From positions 121,234 through 185,233 of the forward strand of contig JAFQHN010000024.1 of assembly GCA_017397935.1 (NCBI GenBank): a stretch of DNA of 64,000 nucleotides. The letters run 5' to 3'. The notes beneath the pieces are model-generated. The model was given only the letters and a program-made list of their open reading frames with translations. It was not told the DNA's origin and ran no database searches. Made by a program: the position numbers and the translations under genes. Positions 1 through 7,769 of this stretch are shown one piece after another. Within the stretch, counting starts at the first letter, position 1. Every line of letters starts with the position of its first letter. Source of the DNA: Bacillota bacterium (GTDB lineage Bacteria; Bacillota; Dehalobacteriia; UBA4068; UBA4997).

Positions 1-1271
1 AAAACGAGGAAATCGAACAGGGTGGTGGTGATAAAACACATAAGCTGCCGGTTTGGCGTTTTACCCCCAAGTCACAGGTGGCATCAACCGAAGAAACTAC
101 AATAGAACCGCAGCATGAATATGGCAGTTGGGAGCGGACGGCAGATTTGAACAGGCAGCAGGCAAAGGCTGATGAATATACTGCTGAGGATAAGGCCGAA
201 AAAGTGGCCGAGAAAGTAGCTGAGAAAGTAGCAAATAAAGTAGACGGAAATATTGAGGCGGCAGCGGTGCAGAATAATAAGGAAACAGCCGAAACGCTGA
301 TGGTGGATAATGAGAAATCTGTGGCAGAGACCGTGCCGGTTGTGGAAAAAGCTATGGAAAAGCCTGTTGAAAAGCCTGTTGAAAAGCCGGTGGAAACGAT
401 TGTGCATAAAAAGTGGGAAAATTATCGGCAAACCCAGGAGCAGATTTATGCACCGCCGCTTGGCAAAAACAAATTTCGCAGTTTGCTGACGGGGGCAGCT
501 TTATCCCGTATGCAGGCCCGTGGAGAAAGCTTGCAGGCAGAGGTTAACAACACAGATTGGGCCACGGAATTGCCCAAGATTACTGAAAATATGACCGAAA
601 ATATGGCCGAAAATGCGGCAGAGATTAAGACGGCGGCGGCAGAGGAACGAAGGGAGGATACGGTAACAGATATGGGCAAGAAGCTGTTGGAGGATGTGCA
701 GAAGGAAATCAAGGCGGAGATTGCGGCGGCTGATGTGACGCAGGTAAGCGAAGCGCAGGAAGCTGCGGCGGAGAATACTGCCGGGGCAGACGTTGAGGCG
801 GCGGCTGAGGTTGTGGCTGAACAGACGGCGGTGGCGGAAGATGTGGTTGCTGCCGAAAGTGCCGAGGAGGTTGTGGCAGAGGAAGCGGCTGAGGTTATGG
901 CAGAGGAGGTTGGCGAAAAAGCTGCCGAGACGCTTGCGGAATCTGCGGCCAACGAGCAGCCGGCAGCTGCGGAACTGCCTGTTGATCCGAATATCAAGCA
1001 GGGCGTGCGGATGGTAAACAACAGCGGGGTGCGCCTGCGTATGGCGGCCATGCAGAGCCGACCGGAGAGCAAGCCGTTATCTGCCGGGCGCAGTAATGCA
1101 CCGAAAACGCCCGGTAAAGGGTTTGCGATGAAATACTATGTGGTGAAGGCCGGGGATGAGCCGATGGGTATTGCGCTGAAACATAATGTGTCATTGGAGA
1201 GTTTGCTGGCTGCCAACCGCCTGCAAAACGGCGAGCTGCCGGTGGGCACGGTACTGAGGATCCCCGTTTGA
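1..1271 (+). CDS. LysM-domain protein, N-terminus cut by the window edge
   Basis: The frame is open from base 3 with no stop, so the gene almost certainly begins before the window; the GTG at 78 is only an internal candidate. The visible ~423 residues are mostly a low-complexity acidic Ala/Glu/Val region, including in-frame 12-base repeats that encode EKVA and EKPV units. The last ~48 residues form a single LysM module beginning YYVVKAGDEPMGIALKH and ending GTVLRIPV. LysM binds glycan in peptidoglycan or spore cortex. A long acidic region with a C-terminal LysM resembles spore-coat morphogenesis proteins of the SpoVID/SafA kind, and SASP and gpr lie close by, but that role is inference. An intrinsic terminator follows at 1319-1359. 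Confidence 0.7.
   Translation, partial: NEEIEQGGGDKTHKLPVWRFTPKSQVASTEETTIEPQHEYGSWERTADLNRQQAKADEYTAEDKAEKVAEKVAEKVANKVDGNIEAAAVQNNKETAETLMVDNEKSVAETVPVVEKAMEKPVEKPVEKPVETIVHKKWENYRQTQEQIYAPPLGKNKFRSLLTGAALSRMQARGESLQAEVNNTDWATELPKITENMTENMAENAAEIKTAAAEERREDTVTDMGKKLLEDVQKEIKAEIAAADVTQVSEAQEAAAENTAGADVEAAAEVVAEQTAVAEDVVAAESAEEVVAEEAAEVMAEEVGEKAAETLAESAANEQPAAAELPVDPNIKQGVRMVNNSGVRLRMAAMQSRPESKPLSAGRSNAPKTPGKGFAMKYYVVKAGDEPMGIALKHNVSLESLLAANRLQNGELPVGTVLRIPV
195..392 (+). repeat. Two in-frame 12-bp tandem repeat tracts
   Basis: Four 12-base units at 195-242 encode A-E-K-V type repeats. Three 12-base units at 357-392 encode E-K-P-V. Both lie in the acidic region of the LysM protein and keep the reading frame, so copy-number changes would alter linker length without disrupting the gene. 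Confidence 0.75.
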
Positions 1272-1318
1272 TTGTGCCGGGATAAATAATCAATATAAAT
1301 AATTTTTGCCAAAAATGG

Positions 1319-1359
1319 AAACACCTATCCTTGACAAAGTAAAAGGGTAGGTGTTTTTT
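1319..1359 (+). terminator. Intrinsic terminator of the LysM gene, overlapping the next gene's SD
   Basis: Arms 1319-1330 (AAACACCTATCC) and 1345-1356 (GGGTAGGTGTTT) pair over 12 positions with one G-U, followed by T1354-T1359. The 3' arm contains the purine-rich GGTAGGTG that precedes the ATG at 1360. Confidence 0.75.
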
Positions 1360-1800
1360 ATGAACGGATTGCTGTGGCTGCTGCCTTGCCTGGCCGGTAT
1401 GCTGATGGCGGTGCAGGGCAGTATTAACGGGCAGGTAAGCAAGGTTATTGGCACGTTGGAAGGGAATTTTTTGATGCACAGCGTGGGGTTGGCGATAATT
1501 TTTTTGCTGCTGTTTGTGGTGGGTATTGGGGACGGTGATTGGCGCAAGCTGCCGGAGCTGCCGTGGTACGGGTATCTTAGCGGGCTTATCAATGTGGTGA
1601 TAATTTACGGGGTTATGGTGTCGATACCAAGGCTGGGTGCGGCCTCGGCCACCACGGCGATTGTGGCGGGACAGGTGGCCACCGCTGTGCTGATTGACTG
1701 GCTGGGTATGTTTGGCTTGGAGAAAACGCCGTTCTCATATACACAGGCGGTAGGCGTGGCGGTGTTGGCGCTGGGGGTTAAGCTGCTGCTGGTAAAATGA
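1360..1800 (+). CDS. YdcZ-type DMT-superfamily membrane protein
   Basis: 146 residues with about five hydrophobic segments and almost no soluble domain. The Gly/Ala-rich pattern (LAGMLMAVQGSINGQ near the N-terminus, AATTAIV-type motif before the last segments) fits the DMT_YdcZ family (PF04657, formerly DUF606), small proteins of the drug/metabolite transporter superfamily that often act as dimers. The substrate is unknown. ATG 1360 is preferred to the GTG at 1351 because GGTAGGTG sits 6-7 bases upstream. That SD lies in the 3' arm of the preceding terminator hairpin, so translation may depend on whether the hairpin is open. No other transporter subunit is adjacent. Confidence 0.7.
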   Translation: MNGLLWLLPCLAGMLMAVQGSINGQVSKVIGTLEGNFLMHSVGLAIIFLLLFVVGIGDGDWRKLPELPWYGYLSGLINVVIIYGVMVSIPRLGAASATTAIVAGQVATAVLIDWLGMFGLEKTPFSYTQAVGVAVLALGVKLLLVK

Positions 1801-1818
1801 GAACAAAAAGTAAGAACG

Positions 1819-1860
1819 AAAAAATAAGAGCTACTCTGTGTGGGCAGAATAGCTCTTATT
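1819..1860 (-). terminator. Terminator of the SASP gene
   Basis: A perfect 11-bp stem (arms 1823-1833 and 1850-1860) is followed on the minus strand by a T run (A1819-A1824 on the plus strand). It lies between convergent genes and may also act weakly on plus-strand transcripts. Confidence 0.75.
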
Positions 1861-1904
1861 GCTTTATTGATTACCGAGATGGTCAAACAAATTTGCAGGG
1901 AAAG

Positions 1905-2126
1905 TTATTTGATCTGTTCGGTCTGTGCTGCGTTATTGATGGCTGCGGTCTGGCCCTGAGCGATTGCCTGCTCGGCGAAGGCTACCATCTTACGGGTCAT
2001 ATTGCCGCCAACATAACCGTTCTGACGGGAAGTCAGCTGACCCTTATCAATCTGTTCATAGTTGGTGATGCCCAGTTCGTTGGCAACTTCGGTCTTAAAC
2101 TGATTGAGAACTGCCTTGTTTTCCAT
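1905..2126 (-). CDS. Alpha/beta-type small acid-soluble spore protein
   Basis: 73 residues, the usual SASP length. SASPs coat forespore DNA, force an A-like helix and protect it from UV and chemicals; GPR degrades them at germination. Family marks are the segment FKTEVANELGI, containing the GPR cleavage-type sequence E-V-A-N-E, and the C-terminal glycine-rich stretch NGYVGGNMTRKMVAFAEQAI. The start at 2126 is fixed by AAGGAGGTGAC (2131-2141). The GPR gene lies directly upstream on the same strand, a natural enzyme-substrate pairing. A possible sigma-G type promoter sits at 2205-2234. Which ssp paralogue it is cannot be told from sequence alone. Confidence 0.93.
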   Translation of the reverse strand: MENKAVLNQFKTEVANELGITNYEQIDKGQLTSRQNGYVGGNMTRKMVAFAEQAIAQGQTAAINNAAQTEQIK

Positions 2127-2204
2127 TGTTGTCACCTCCTTGAAAATTGAGTCCGCCGCCGTAAATGTTTTTGTTGGGCAGCGGTTGCTTTTCAAAAGCA
2201 TTCA

Positions 2205-2234
2205 TAGTATTGGGCGTTGGGTGCAGGAATATGC
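2205..2234 (-). promoter_or_regulatory. Possible sigma-G-like promoter for the SASP gene
   Basis: On the minus strand GCATATT (2228-2234) and CAATACTA (from 2212 down to 2205) resemble the sigma-G -35 and -10 elements at roughly correct spacing. The -10 match is imperfect. No consensus sigma-A promoter is visible here, and late forespore expression is expected for this family. Confidence 0.35.
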
Positions 2235-2282
2235 TCTGATTTTGTTGGTAATATTTTGCTGATTTACCAGCGGTTTTGTCGC

Positions 2283-3269
2283 TTAAACGCCCTGCATATA
2301 ATCGGCGTAATTGTTTTTATCGGCGGCAGGGTGCAGGGCCATTGTAAGGCCGGCGGCGATGATGCGGGAGGCAAGGGGTATCAGTTCATCGGCCTCTTTG
2401 GGGGTAAGCACCGGCGGTTGTTCAAAATCAGCCAGCATTTGGTGGATGATTTGCCGGGCGTCAAGCTTCGGGGGGTGGTTTTGGCAAAGCTGCACAACCT
2501 CATGGATGATGGCGGTGGCCTGTACCACGGTGGGTATGCCGATGGCCAGCACGGGTACGCCGAGATAATCTTGGTTGATGGCCTTGCGATGATTTTGTAC
2601 GCCGCTGCCGGGGCGGATGCCGGTGTCGCAAATCTGAATGCTGCCCAGAACATTGGCAATTTTGCCGGCCGCCAGCGCGTCAATGGCAATTACGGCCGCA
2701 GGATCAAGACGGCTGCAAACATCCTTGATGAGGTCGGCGGTTTCAATGCCGGTGTTGCCGACCACGCCCGGCGAGAGTGCCGCCACAGGGCGAATATCGG
2801 TGGCAAAATCCGGGCGGAAGATGTGATTGGTCGGTTGAATATGAGAGATGACCCTGGGGCCGATGGCATCGGCGGTGGTTTGCAGGTTGCCCAGGCCTAC
2901 CAGCAGAATCGGTTGGGTGGTGGGGATGTTTGGGGGCAGCAGGCGGCAGATAGTTTGGGCAATTTGCTGGCCGACAGCTTGCAGCAAATCACCGGTACCG
3001 GCGGTTTGCATGGCGGGCAGTTCAATGGTAATGTAACTGCCGATGTCCCGGCCCAGCAGCTCGGCACCGTAATCATCCAAAATCTCGATGGTTACAGTTT
3101 TGGCGGTATGTGGGCCGCAGGCAAAGGTTTGCTCGCTGTGGCTGACCCCTGAAATCTCCACATCGGCGTCACCTTTTAACAGGCTGTGTGCTTCGGCGGC
3201 CATGTCCAGCGCTTTGACACGGGCCAGCAGATGAGGCGCAAAGACGGAATTTCTCTCAAAATTGTTCAT
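2283..3269 (-). CDS. gpr: Spore germination protease GPR
   Basis: 328 residues; GPR is an aspartate-type endopeptidase of peptidase family M63/A25, made as a zymogen in the forespore, that initiates SASP degradation on germination. Family signatures are the central DIRPVAALSPGVVGNTGIET block, the DPAAVIAIDALAA segment and the TGIRPGSGVQNHR motif. The open frame extends upstream to 3521, but ATG 3269 has CGGAGGT in front and begins MNNFERN, a sensible GPR propeptide start; the longer form would overlap the divergent gene. It is shorter than the 368-residue B. subtilis protein, as is common in clostridial homologues. It is collinear with the SASP gene. Confidence 0.93.
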   Translation of the reverse strand: MNNFERNSVFAPHLLARVKALDMAAEAHSLLKGDADVEISGVSHSEQTFACGPHTAKTVTIEILDDYGAELLGRDIGSYITIELPAMQTAGTGDLLQAVGQQIAQTICRLLPPNIPTTQPILLVGLGNLQTTADAIGPRVISHIQPTNHIFRPDFATDIRPVAALSPGVVGNTGIETADLIKDVCSRLDPAAVIAIDALAAGKIANVLGSIQICDTGIRPGSGVQNHRKAINQDYLGVPVLAIGIPTVVQATAIIHEVVQLCQNHPPKLDARQIIHQMLADFEQPPVLTPKEADELIPLASRIIAAGLTMALHPAADKNNYADYMQGV

Positions 3270-3465
3270 AATAAAGTGTACCTCCGTAAAACCTTCCGTA
3301 AAAACAGAAAAAATTTGTTGAAAAACTGAATTTTCGGCAGGAAGAAACCGCCGTGAATAGAAATTATATAAGTCGATATAGTTTAATAAGAAGCTTGTAA
3401 TAATAACTTTCGGTGTTATTTTGGCCGAAGCAGTTACAGATTTATGCGGTGTTGGAGGTGAGTTG

Positions 3466-3624
3466 ATGGAAATTCGTTGTGCGCTTTGCGGCAAAAAAAT
3501 GGAAATAAACAAAATGGACAAAAATTTTGATGCGATTCGCCGTGGTGAGAAGCCAGTGATTATTTGTAATAAATGCCAATTCTCGGCAGTTTATGAGGCT
3601 AAAAAGCAAATTGAAAAGGTTTAA
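3466..3624 (+). CDS. Small two-CxxC protein, probably DUF2197-like
   Basis: 52 residues starting MEIRCALCGKKMEINK and holding a second CNKCQ pair about 30 residues later, consistent with one zinc-ribbon site made of two CxxC knuckles. GGAGGTGAG ends 3-4 bases before ATG 3466, which is better than the upstream in-frame codons. Size and Cys spacing resemble small DUF2197 proteins of Firmicutes; this assignment is from memory of the pattern and no function is known. It is divergent from gpr and followed by a terminator, so monocistronic. Confidence 0.7.
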   Translation: MEIRCALCGKKMEINKMDKNFDAIRRGEKPVIICNKCQFSAVYEAKKQIEKV

Positions 3625-3680
3625 CCATAAAATCTAAGCATAAAATTTGATGCAGATTATCAAACGGATTACAAACAAAA

Positions 3681-3708
3681 TTCCGCCCTTTTTTGGGGCG
3701 GAACTTTG
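3681..3708 (+). terminator. Intrinsic terminator
   Basis: The 8-bp stem TTCCGCCC/GGGCGGAA (3681-3688, 3696-3703) is followed by CTTTG. It closes the small CxxC gene. Confidence 0.6.
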
Positions 3709-3763
3709 TTTATTTGGGAGAGGAAGATCAACCGCCCGAATTGACGGCTAATCAATGCTTATT

Positions 3764-3833
3764 TTGGCGTCCATGGGGCTTTTTTATGCGCCAAGATTGT
3801 GATATTTTTGCTGTTGGCGTCCAAAGATGCGGA
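3764..3833. repeat. Direct repeat TTGGCGTCCA, exactly 60 bp apart
   Basis: TTGGCGTCCA occurs at 3764-3773 and 3824-3833, the second just before the rsmD promoter. CGCCAA at about 3788 can pair with the first copy. The function is unknown; it could be an operator pair. Confidence 0.35.
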
Positions 3834-3840
3834 ATTATGT

Positions 3841-3870
3841 TTTACAAACAGCAATCATCTGTGCTATAAT
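3841..3870 (+). promoter_or_regulatory. Sigma-A type promoter for rsmD
   Basis: TTTACA (3841-3846), an 18-base spacer and a perfect TATAAT (3865-3870). The rsmD ATG is at 3923, giving a leader of about 45 nt. Confidence 0.65.
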
Positions 3871-3922
3871 AATAATGTATAAGTGTTTGATATGTGCAGA
3901 GTTTAATATAAGAGGGAAATAT

Positions 3923-4504
3923 ATGCGGATAATTGCCGGTAAAAAGAGAGGGAAAATTATCAATGCACCCAAAGGGCTGACCACCCGCCCGACAACCGAC
4001 CGTGTTAAGGAGGCAATATTCAGCACCTTAAACCCGTTTTTGGCTGGGGCGGTGGTGTTGGATGCCTTTGCCGGCAGCGGTGGCTTAGGCTTGGAGGCAA
4101 TATCCCGTGGTGCGGCCAGGGCGGTTTTCTGTGAGTCTGACCGCAGCGCACAAAATGTTATCCGCAAGAACATAGCAGATTGTGGCTTTGAGGAGCAATC
4201 TAAGCTGCTGTGCGGCGATACCTTGCAGCTTTTGCGGCGCACCGGCGGTTTTGATATTGTGCTGCTGGACCCGCCTTATAACCGCGGCTTGATTGCCAGG
4301 GTGGAGCAGATTTTGCTGACGCCCGATTTTTTGAACCAGGATTCGCTGGTGATGCTGGAAACATCTGCCAGTGAGCCGGAACTTTTCTTATCCTCACGCT
4401 GGCAGCTTTATAAGAGCAAAACCTACGGGGATACGGCGGTTTATTATTTTGGCTTGGCTGACTATGATAATGATGATAGTGAGAATGATGAGGCGGAAGT
4501 ATAA
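3923..4504 (+). CDS. rsmD: 16S rRNA (guanine-N2) methyltransferase RsmD
   Basis: 193 residues; RsmD methylates G966 of 16S rRNA (E. coli numbering) with SAM during 30S assembly. The N-terminus MRIIAGKKRGK is typical, DAFAGSGGLGLEA is the SAM-binding glycine loop and LLDPPYN is the catalytic (D/N)PPY motif of N2-guanine methylases. The start is ATG 3923 after AGAGGG; the frame is open upstream, but that part has promoter-like composition. The C-terminus adds a short acidic tail (DNDDSENDEAEV). In many Firmicutes coaD follows directly; here the next gene is a coiled-coil protein. Confidence 0.93.
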   Translation: MRIIAGKKRGKIINAPKGLTTRPTTDRVKEAIFSTLNPFLAGAVVLDAFAGSGGLGLEAISRGAARAVFCESDRSAQNVIRKNIADCGFEEQSKLLCGDTLQLLRRTGGFDIVLLDPPYNRGLIARVEQILLTPDFLNQDSLVMLETSASEPELFLSSRWQLYKSKTYGDTAVYYFGLADYDNDDSENDEAEV

Positions 4505-4583
4505 AAAACGGTTAAAATGCACTTGATGTGTTGAAAATATAACAAATAAAACGGTAATGATAAATTTTGGGAGGTATTATAAA

Positions 4584-5105
4584 ATGGATTTTGAAAGAAA
4601 CGAAAGCCTGAGCGAAGGCAATATCAGCTCTATTTTGGAGGAATTGACTGAGTATATTGACAAGAGCTCTCGTGTGCCGCTGACCGGCAAGGTAATGGTA
4701 GACGGCAACTACATTTTGGAAATTGTTGATAAAATCAACGCCAAGCTGCCCGAGGAAATGAAGCAGGCCAAGCAGGTTTTGGACCAGAGCGATAAAATTC
4801 TGGAAAGCATCGAGGCACAGGGCAAGCGTGTGTTGGAGGAGGCCCGTGCCGAGGCTGAACGCATTGTGCAGGAGACCGAGATTGTGAAGATGGCCCAGCA
4901 GGAGGCCGAAAAAATTATGCAGGAGGCCACCCAGTACGGCGAAAATCTGGTGAACAAGTACAATGAACAGGCCAACCAGATGATTGACGATGCCGAGGCT
5001 TATGTTGACAGCCTGCTGACTCATTTGGAAAACAATTTTGATAAGGTAACCCAGGCTTTGAAGGCTACCCGTGAGGATTTTGAACGCAACCACCAGGGTG
5101 AATAA
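4584..5105 (+). CDS. Coiled-coil protein of the rsmD-ylbJ region
   Basis: 173 residues. After a short N-terminal segment, residues ~45-165 are heptad-rich helix dominated by Glu, Ala, Gln and Lys (for example EEARAEAERIVQETE), like the stalk of an F-type ATPase b subunit but with no membrane anchor. Clostridial genomes often carry such an annotated ATPase-like gene beside rsmD/coaD; it has no established function that I know. GGGAGGT precedes ATG 4584. Located between rsmD and convergent ylbJ, probably cotranscribed with rsmD (79-bp gap, no terminator seen). Confidence 0.8.
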   Translation: MDFERNESLSEGNISSILEELTEYIDKSSRVPLTGKVMVDGNYILEIVDKINAKLPEEMKQAKQVLDQSDKILESIEAQGKRVLEEARAEAERIVQETEIVKMAQQEAEKIMQEATQYGENLVNKYNEQANQMIDDAEAYVDSLLTHLENNFDKVTQALKATREDFERNHQGE

Positions 5106-5149
5106 TTTAATCAGAAAATAATCCAATCAAAACTAAAATAGGTAGTAAA

Positions 5150-6295
5150 TCAATTACAGCGGTGGCAAATTAAGAAGGACAGGCACAGCATCAATAGCAG
5201 CAGCACCAAAGCCGGCAGCAGCAACGCCCCCGGCAGCAACAGCCAGGCGGGCAGCGAAAAATCGGCAAAGGTGCTGCTTGCCAGATTGAAGTGCGGACCC
5301 AGCAGCGATAACAGCAGCGGTGCGGCCAGACAATGCACCACGCGGCAGGGCAGGTAATAACGCAGAGTTAAATCGGTGTGGCTGACAACGCCGGCAATTT
5401 GCGAATGAATGGACAGGCTGCTCCACCCGAGGATGATGGAGGCGGCAAGCAGTTTGCCGAATAAGTCGGCCTCGGCGGCGGCCACGGCCTGCACACCTAG
5501 GGTTATCTCAAAAAAACCGTCACATAAGCCGGGCAAAATGGCAGGCGGCAGATCAAACAGATAACACAGCGGCGATAACAGCCAATGCAGCAGCAAAATC
5601 AGTCCGCTTTGCTTTAAGGCCAACAGCAGCAGGCTGAAACAGAGCATAAAAGCACCAATCATCCCAATGTTGGTGAGTGCTTGGAGCGAACTTTGTTTTA
5701 ACAGCAGGCTGATTGGCTGAGGTGTGGTGTTTTGCAGGGCGGATAGGCCCGACCGCCAAAGTTGGGCGGCTGATTGCGGCCGGGATGGGGTGAGTTGATT
5801 ATCACGGGCGAAGAAGCGCAGCAGCAAACCCAGCGCCAGATTGACCGGGTATTGCACCAGCGCCAGCCAAACGCCGACAGCAGGCTGTTGCAGCAGGGCG
5901 GCCACCGTTATCAGCAGGTAAAGCGGGCCGACATTATTGCAAAAGGCCAGCATACGCTCTCCCTCGTTGCGGGTGATGAGATTTTGCTGGCGCAAGTTGG
6001 CGGCCACGCTGCCCCCGGTGGGCGAGCCGGAGAAGAACCCCAGCAGCAGGCACAAAGCCGCTGCACCAGGCAGCCGAAAAAGCGGCTGCATAATCGGGGT
6101 GAGCCAAATGCTGAGTGCGTTGATGAACCCCAGACGGGCGCAGAGCTCGCTGATGATGAAAAACGGCAGCAGCGCAGGCAGCACCTTGTACCACCAGCTA
6201 TCCAGCGTGGTTTGGGCGGTGGTGAGTGCTTCGGCCGGATTTTGCAGTATGGCCAGCAGTATGCCGATGACTGTTATGATGTAAAAAATATTCAT
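5150..6295 (-). CDS. ylbJ: Sporulation integral membrane protein YlbJ
   Basis: 381 residues, highly hydrophobic with about eight to ten membrane segments and two nucleoside-recognition (Gate) type repeats. Diagnostic stretches are PALLPFFIISELCARLG near the N-terminus, the GFFSGSPTGG loop and FCNNVGP. In B. subtilis ylbJ is expressed in the mother cell under sigma-E and is needed for heat-resistant spores; molecular function is unknown. The start is ATG 6295 with GCGGAGAA upstream. It is transcribed against its neighbours, whereas in Bacillus it is collinear with rsmD and coaD, so the segment has been inverted or rearranged here. Confidence 0.88.
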   Translation of the reverse strand: MNIFYIITVIGILLAILQNPAEALTTAQTTLDSWWYKVLPALLPFFIISELCARLGFINALSIWLTPIMQPLFRLPGAAALCLLLGFFSGSPTGGSVAANLRQQNLITRNEGERMLAFCNNVGPLYLLITVAALLQQPAVGVWLALVQYPVNLALGLLLRFFARDNQLTPSRPQSAAQLWRSGLSALQNTTPQPISLLLKQSSLQALTNIGMIGAFMLCFSLLLLALKQSGLILLLHWLLSPLCYLFDLPPAILPGLCDGFFEITLGVQAVAAAEADLFGKLLAASIILGWSSLSIHSQIAGVVSHTDLTLRYYLPCRVVHCLAAPLLLSLLGPHFNLASSTFADFSLPAWLLLPGALLLPALVLLLLMLCLSFLICHRCN

Positions 6296-6451
6296 TAAAT
6301 TCTCCGCAAATTCTCTGCCGTTGTTTGATTGCGATATTTTATGCCAATTTATGGCCTTTTATGGTCAAATATACCGCCTGCGGGCGAAATTACGGCTGCT
6401 GGATGAGCAGCCTCCACCCCCGATGATTGTACAGACAGGATGGATGATTTT

Positions 6452-7693
6452 ATGTTGATTTTAGTATTGAATTCCGGCAGTTCCTCGCTGAAATATCAGC
6501 TTTTTAACACCAATACCGAGCGCGCTGTTGCCAAAGGCGTGGTTGAGAAAATCGGTTTGGCGGACTCTTTTGTGGAGCATACCATTTACAACGATATGGA
6601 AACCGAGTTGGGTGTTGAGCACCGCAAGAAGAAGGACACCATTGAGCGTGAAATTAAAAACCATAATGAGGCTATCAGCATGGTTATTGCGCTGCTGACG
6701 CACTCTGATTTGGGTGTTATCAGCGAGCTGAGCGAAATCAGCGCTGTTGGCCACCGCATTGTGCACGGCGGTGATTTTTTCAGCGAGGCGGTTGAGATTA
6801 CCCAGGAGGTTATGCTGAAACTGGAATCGCTGAACGATCTGGCGCCTTTACATAACCCGCCGGCGCTGGCCGGTGTGCGTGCTTGTCTGCAAGAAATGCC
6901 CGGTGTACCCAATGTTGCGGTTTTTGACACGGCTTTTCATCAGACTATGCCGCCCGAGGCTTATATGTATCCCATCTGCTATGAGCATTATGAGAAATAT
7001 GATGTGCGCCGTTACGGCTTCCACGGCACATCGCACCGCTATGTTTGCAGCCAGGTGATTGATTTGCTGGACAAACCCAAGGAGGAGACCCGTATTATCA
7101 CCTGCCACATGGGCAACGGCATCAGCCTCACGGCCATTAAAGGCGGCAAGGTTGTTGATACCTCGATGGGCTTTACACCTCTGGAAGGTATAATGATGGG
7201 TACGCGCTGCGGCACCATTGACCCCTCCATCGTTACTTTCCTGATGCAGAAAGAGGGTTGGAGTTTTGAACAGACCAGCACATATCTGAACAAAAAGTGC
7301 GGTTTGCTGGGTATCTCCGGTATCAGCAGCGATATGCGTGATGTGCGTCGGGCTATGGGCAACGGTCATAAGCGCTCTCAGCTGGCGGTGGATATGCTGT
7401 ATCATCAGCTTATTAAGCTGATTGGCGGTTATATGCTGCTGCTGGGCGGCGTGGATGCGATTGTGTTTACTGCCGGTATGGGCGAAAACGATGCCGAAAT
7501 GCGTAAAAATATCTGCCAGCGTCTGGAATGTATCGGCGTTGATGTGGATTTGAAAATTAACAGTTCTAATCAGGATTTTAAGCAGATATCGACGCCGCAG
7601 TCTAAGGTTAAGGTATTTGTGGTGCCCACCAATGAGGAATTGATGATTGCACGGGACACCAGAGAAGTGGTGCTGCGTAATAATCTGCTGTAA
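6452..7693 (+). CDS. ackA: Acetate kinase
   Basis: 413 residues, full length. AckA interconverts acetyl-phosphate + ADP and acetate + ATP, the substrate-level phosphorylation step of acetogenic fermentation. Motifs: LVLNSGSSSLKYQLF at the N-terminus, VGHRIVHGG around the substrate-binding Arg, GFHGTSHRYV with the catalytic-region His, and CHMGNGISLTAIKGGK of the nucleotide fold. ATG 6452 begins at the canonical family position and has GGATGA five bases upstream; ATG 6440 is in frame but overlaps the SD. No phosphotransacetylase gene is adjacent, so pta is elsewhere. Confidence 0.96.
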   Translation: MLILVLNSGSSSLKYQLFNTNTERAVAKGVVEKIGLADSFVEHTIYNDMETELGVEHRKKKDTIEREIKNHNEAISMVIALLTHSDLGVISELSEISAVGHRIVHGGDFFSEAVEITQEVMLKLESLNDLAPLHNPPALAGVRACLQEMPGVPNVAVFDTAFHQTMPPEAYMYPICYEHYEKYDVRRYGFHGTSHRYVCSQVIDLLDKPKEETRIITCHMGNGISLTAIKGGKVVDTSMGFTPLEGIMMGTRCGTIDPSIVTFLMQKEGWSFEQTSTYLNKKCGLLGISGISSDMRDVRRAMGNGHKRSQLAVDMLYHQLIKLIGGYMLLLGGVDAIVFTAGMGENDAEMRKNICQRLECIGVDVDLKINSSNQDFKQISTPQSKVKVFVVPTNEELMIARDTREVVLRNNLL

Positions 7694-7707
7694 AAAAATT
7701 ATAAAAT

Positions 7708-7729
7708 AAATAACCAAATATGGTTATTT
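7708..7729 (+). terminator. AT-rich hairpin after ackA
   Basis: AAATAACCA (7708-7716) and TGGTTATTT (7721-7729) form a 9-bp stem with an AATA loop. There is no clear T run, so it may be a weak terminator or a 3'-end stabiliser. Confidence 0.35.
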
Positions 7730-7733
7730 AATA

Positions 7734-7762
7734 TTGACAGACCCTGAGAATTGAGGTATAAT
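7734..7762 (+). promoter_or_regulatory. Consensus sigma-A promoter, -10 ends 7 bases before the ATG
   Basis: TTGACA (7734-7739), 17-bp spacer and TATAAT (7757-7762), a perfect consensus promoter. The start codon A is 7770, so the expected transcription start coincides with the ATG or the base before it. Confidence 0.85.
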
Positions 7763-7769
7763 AACAACC

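Noticed and set aside
195..392. CRISPR-like array in the first gene
   Set aside because: The repeats are 12-bp in-frame coding units without spacers.
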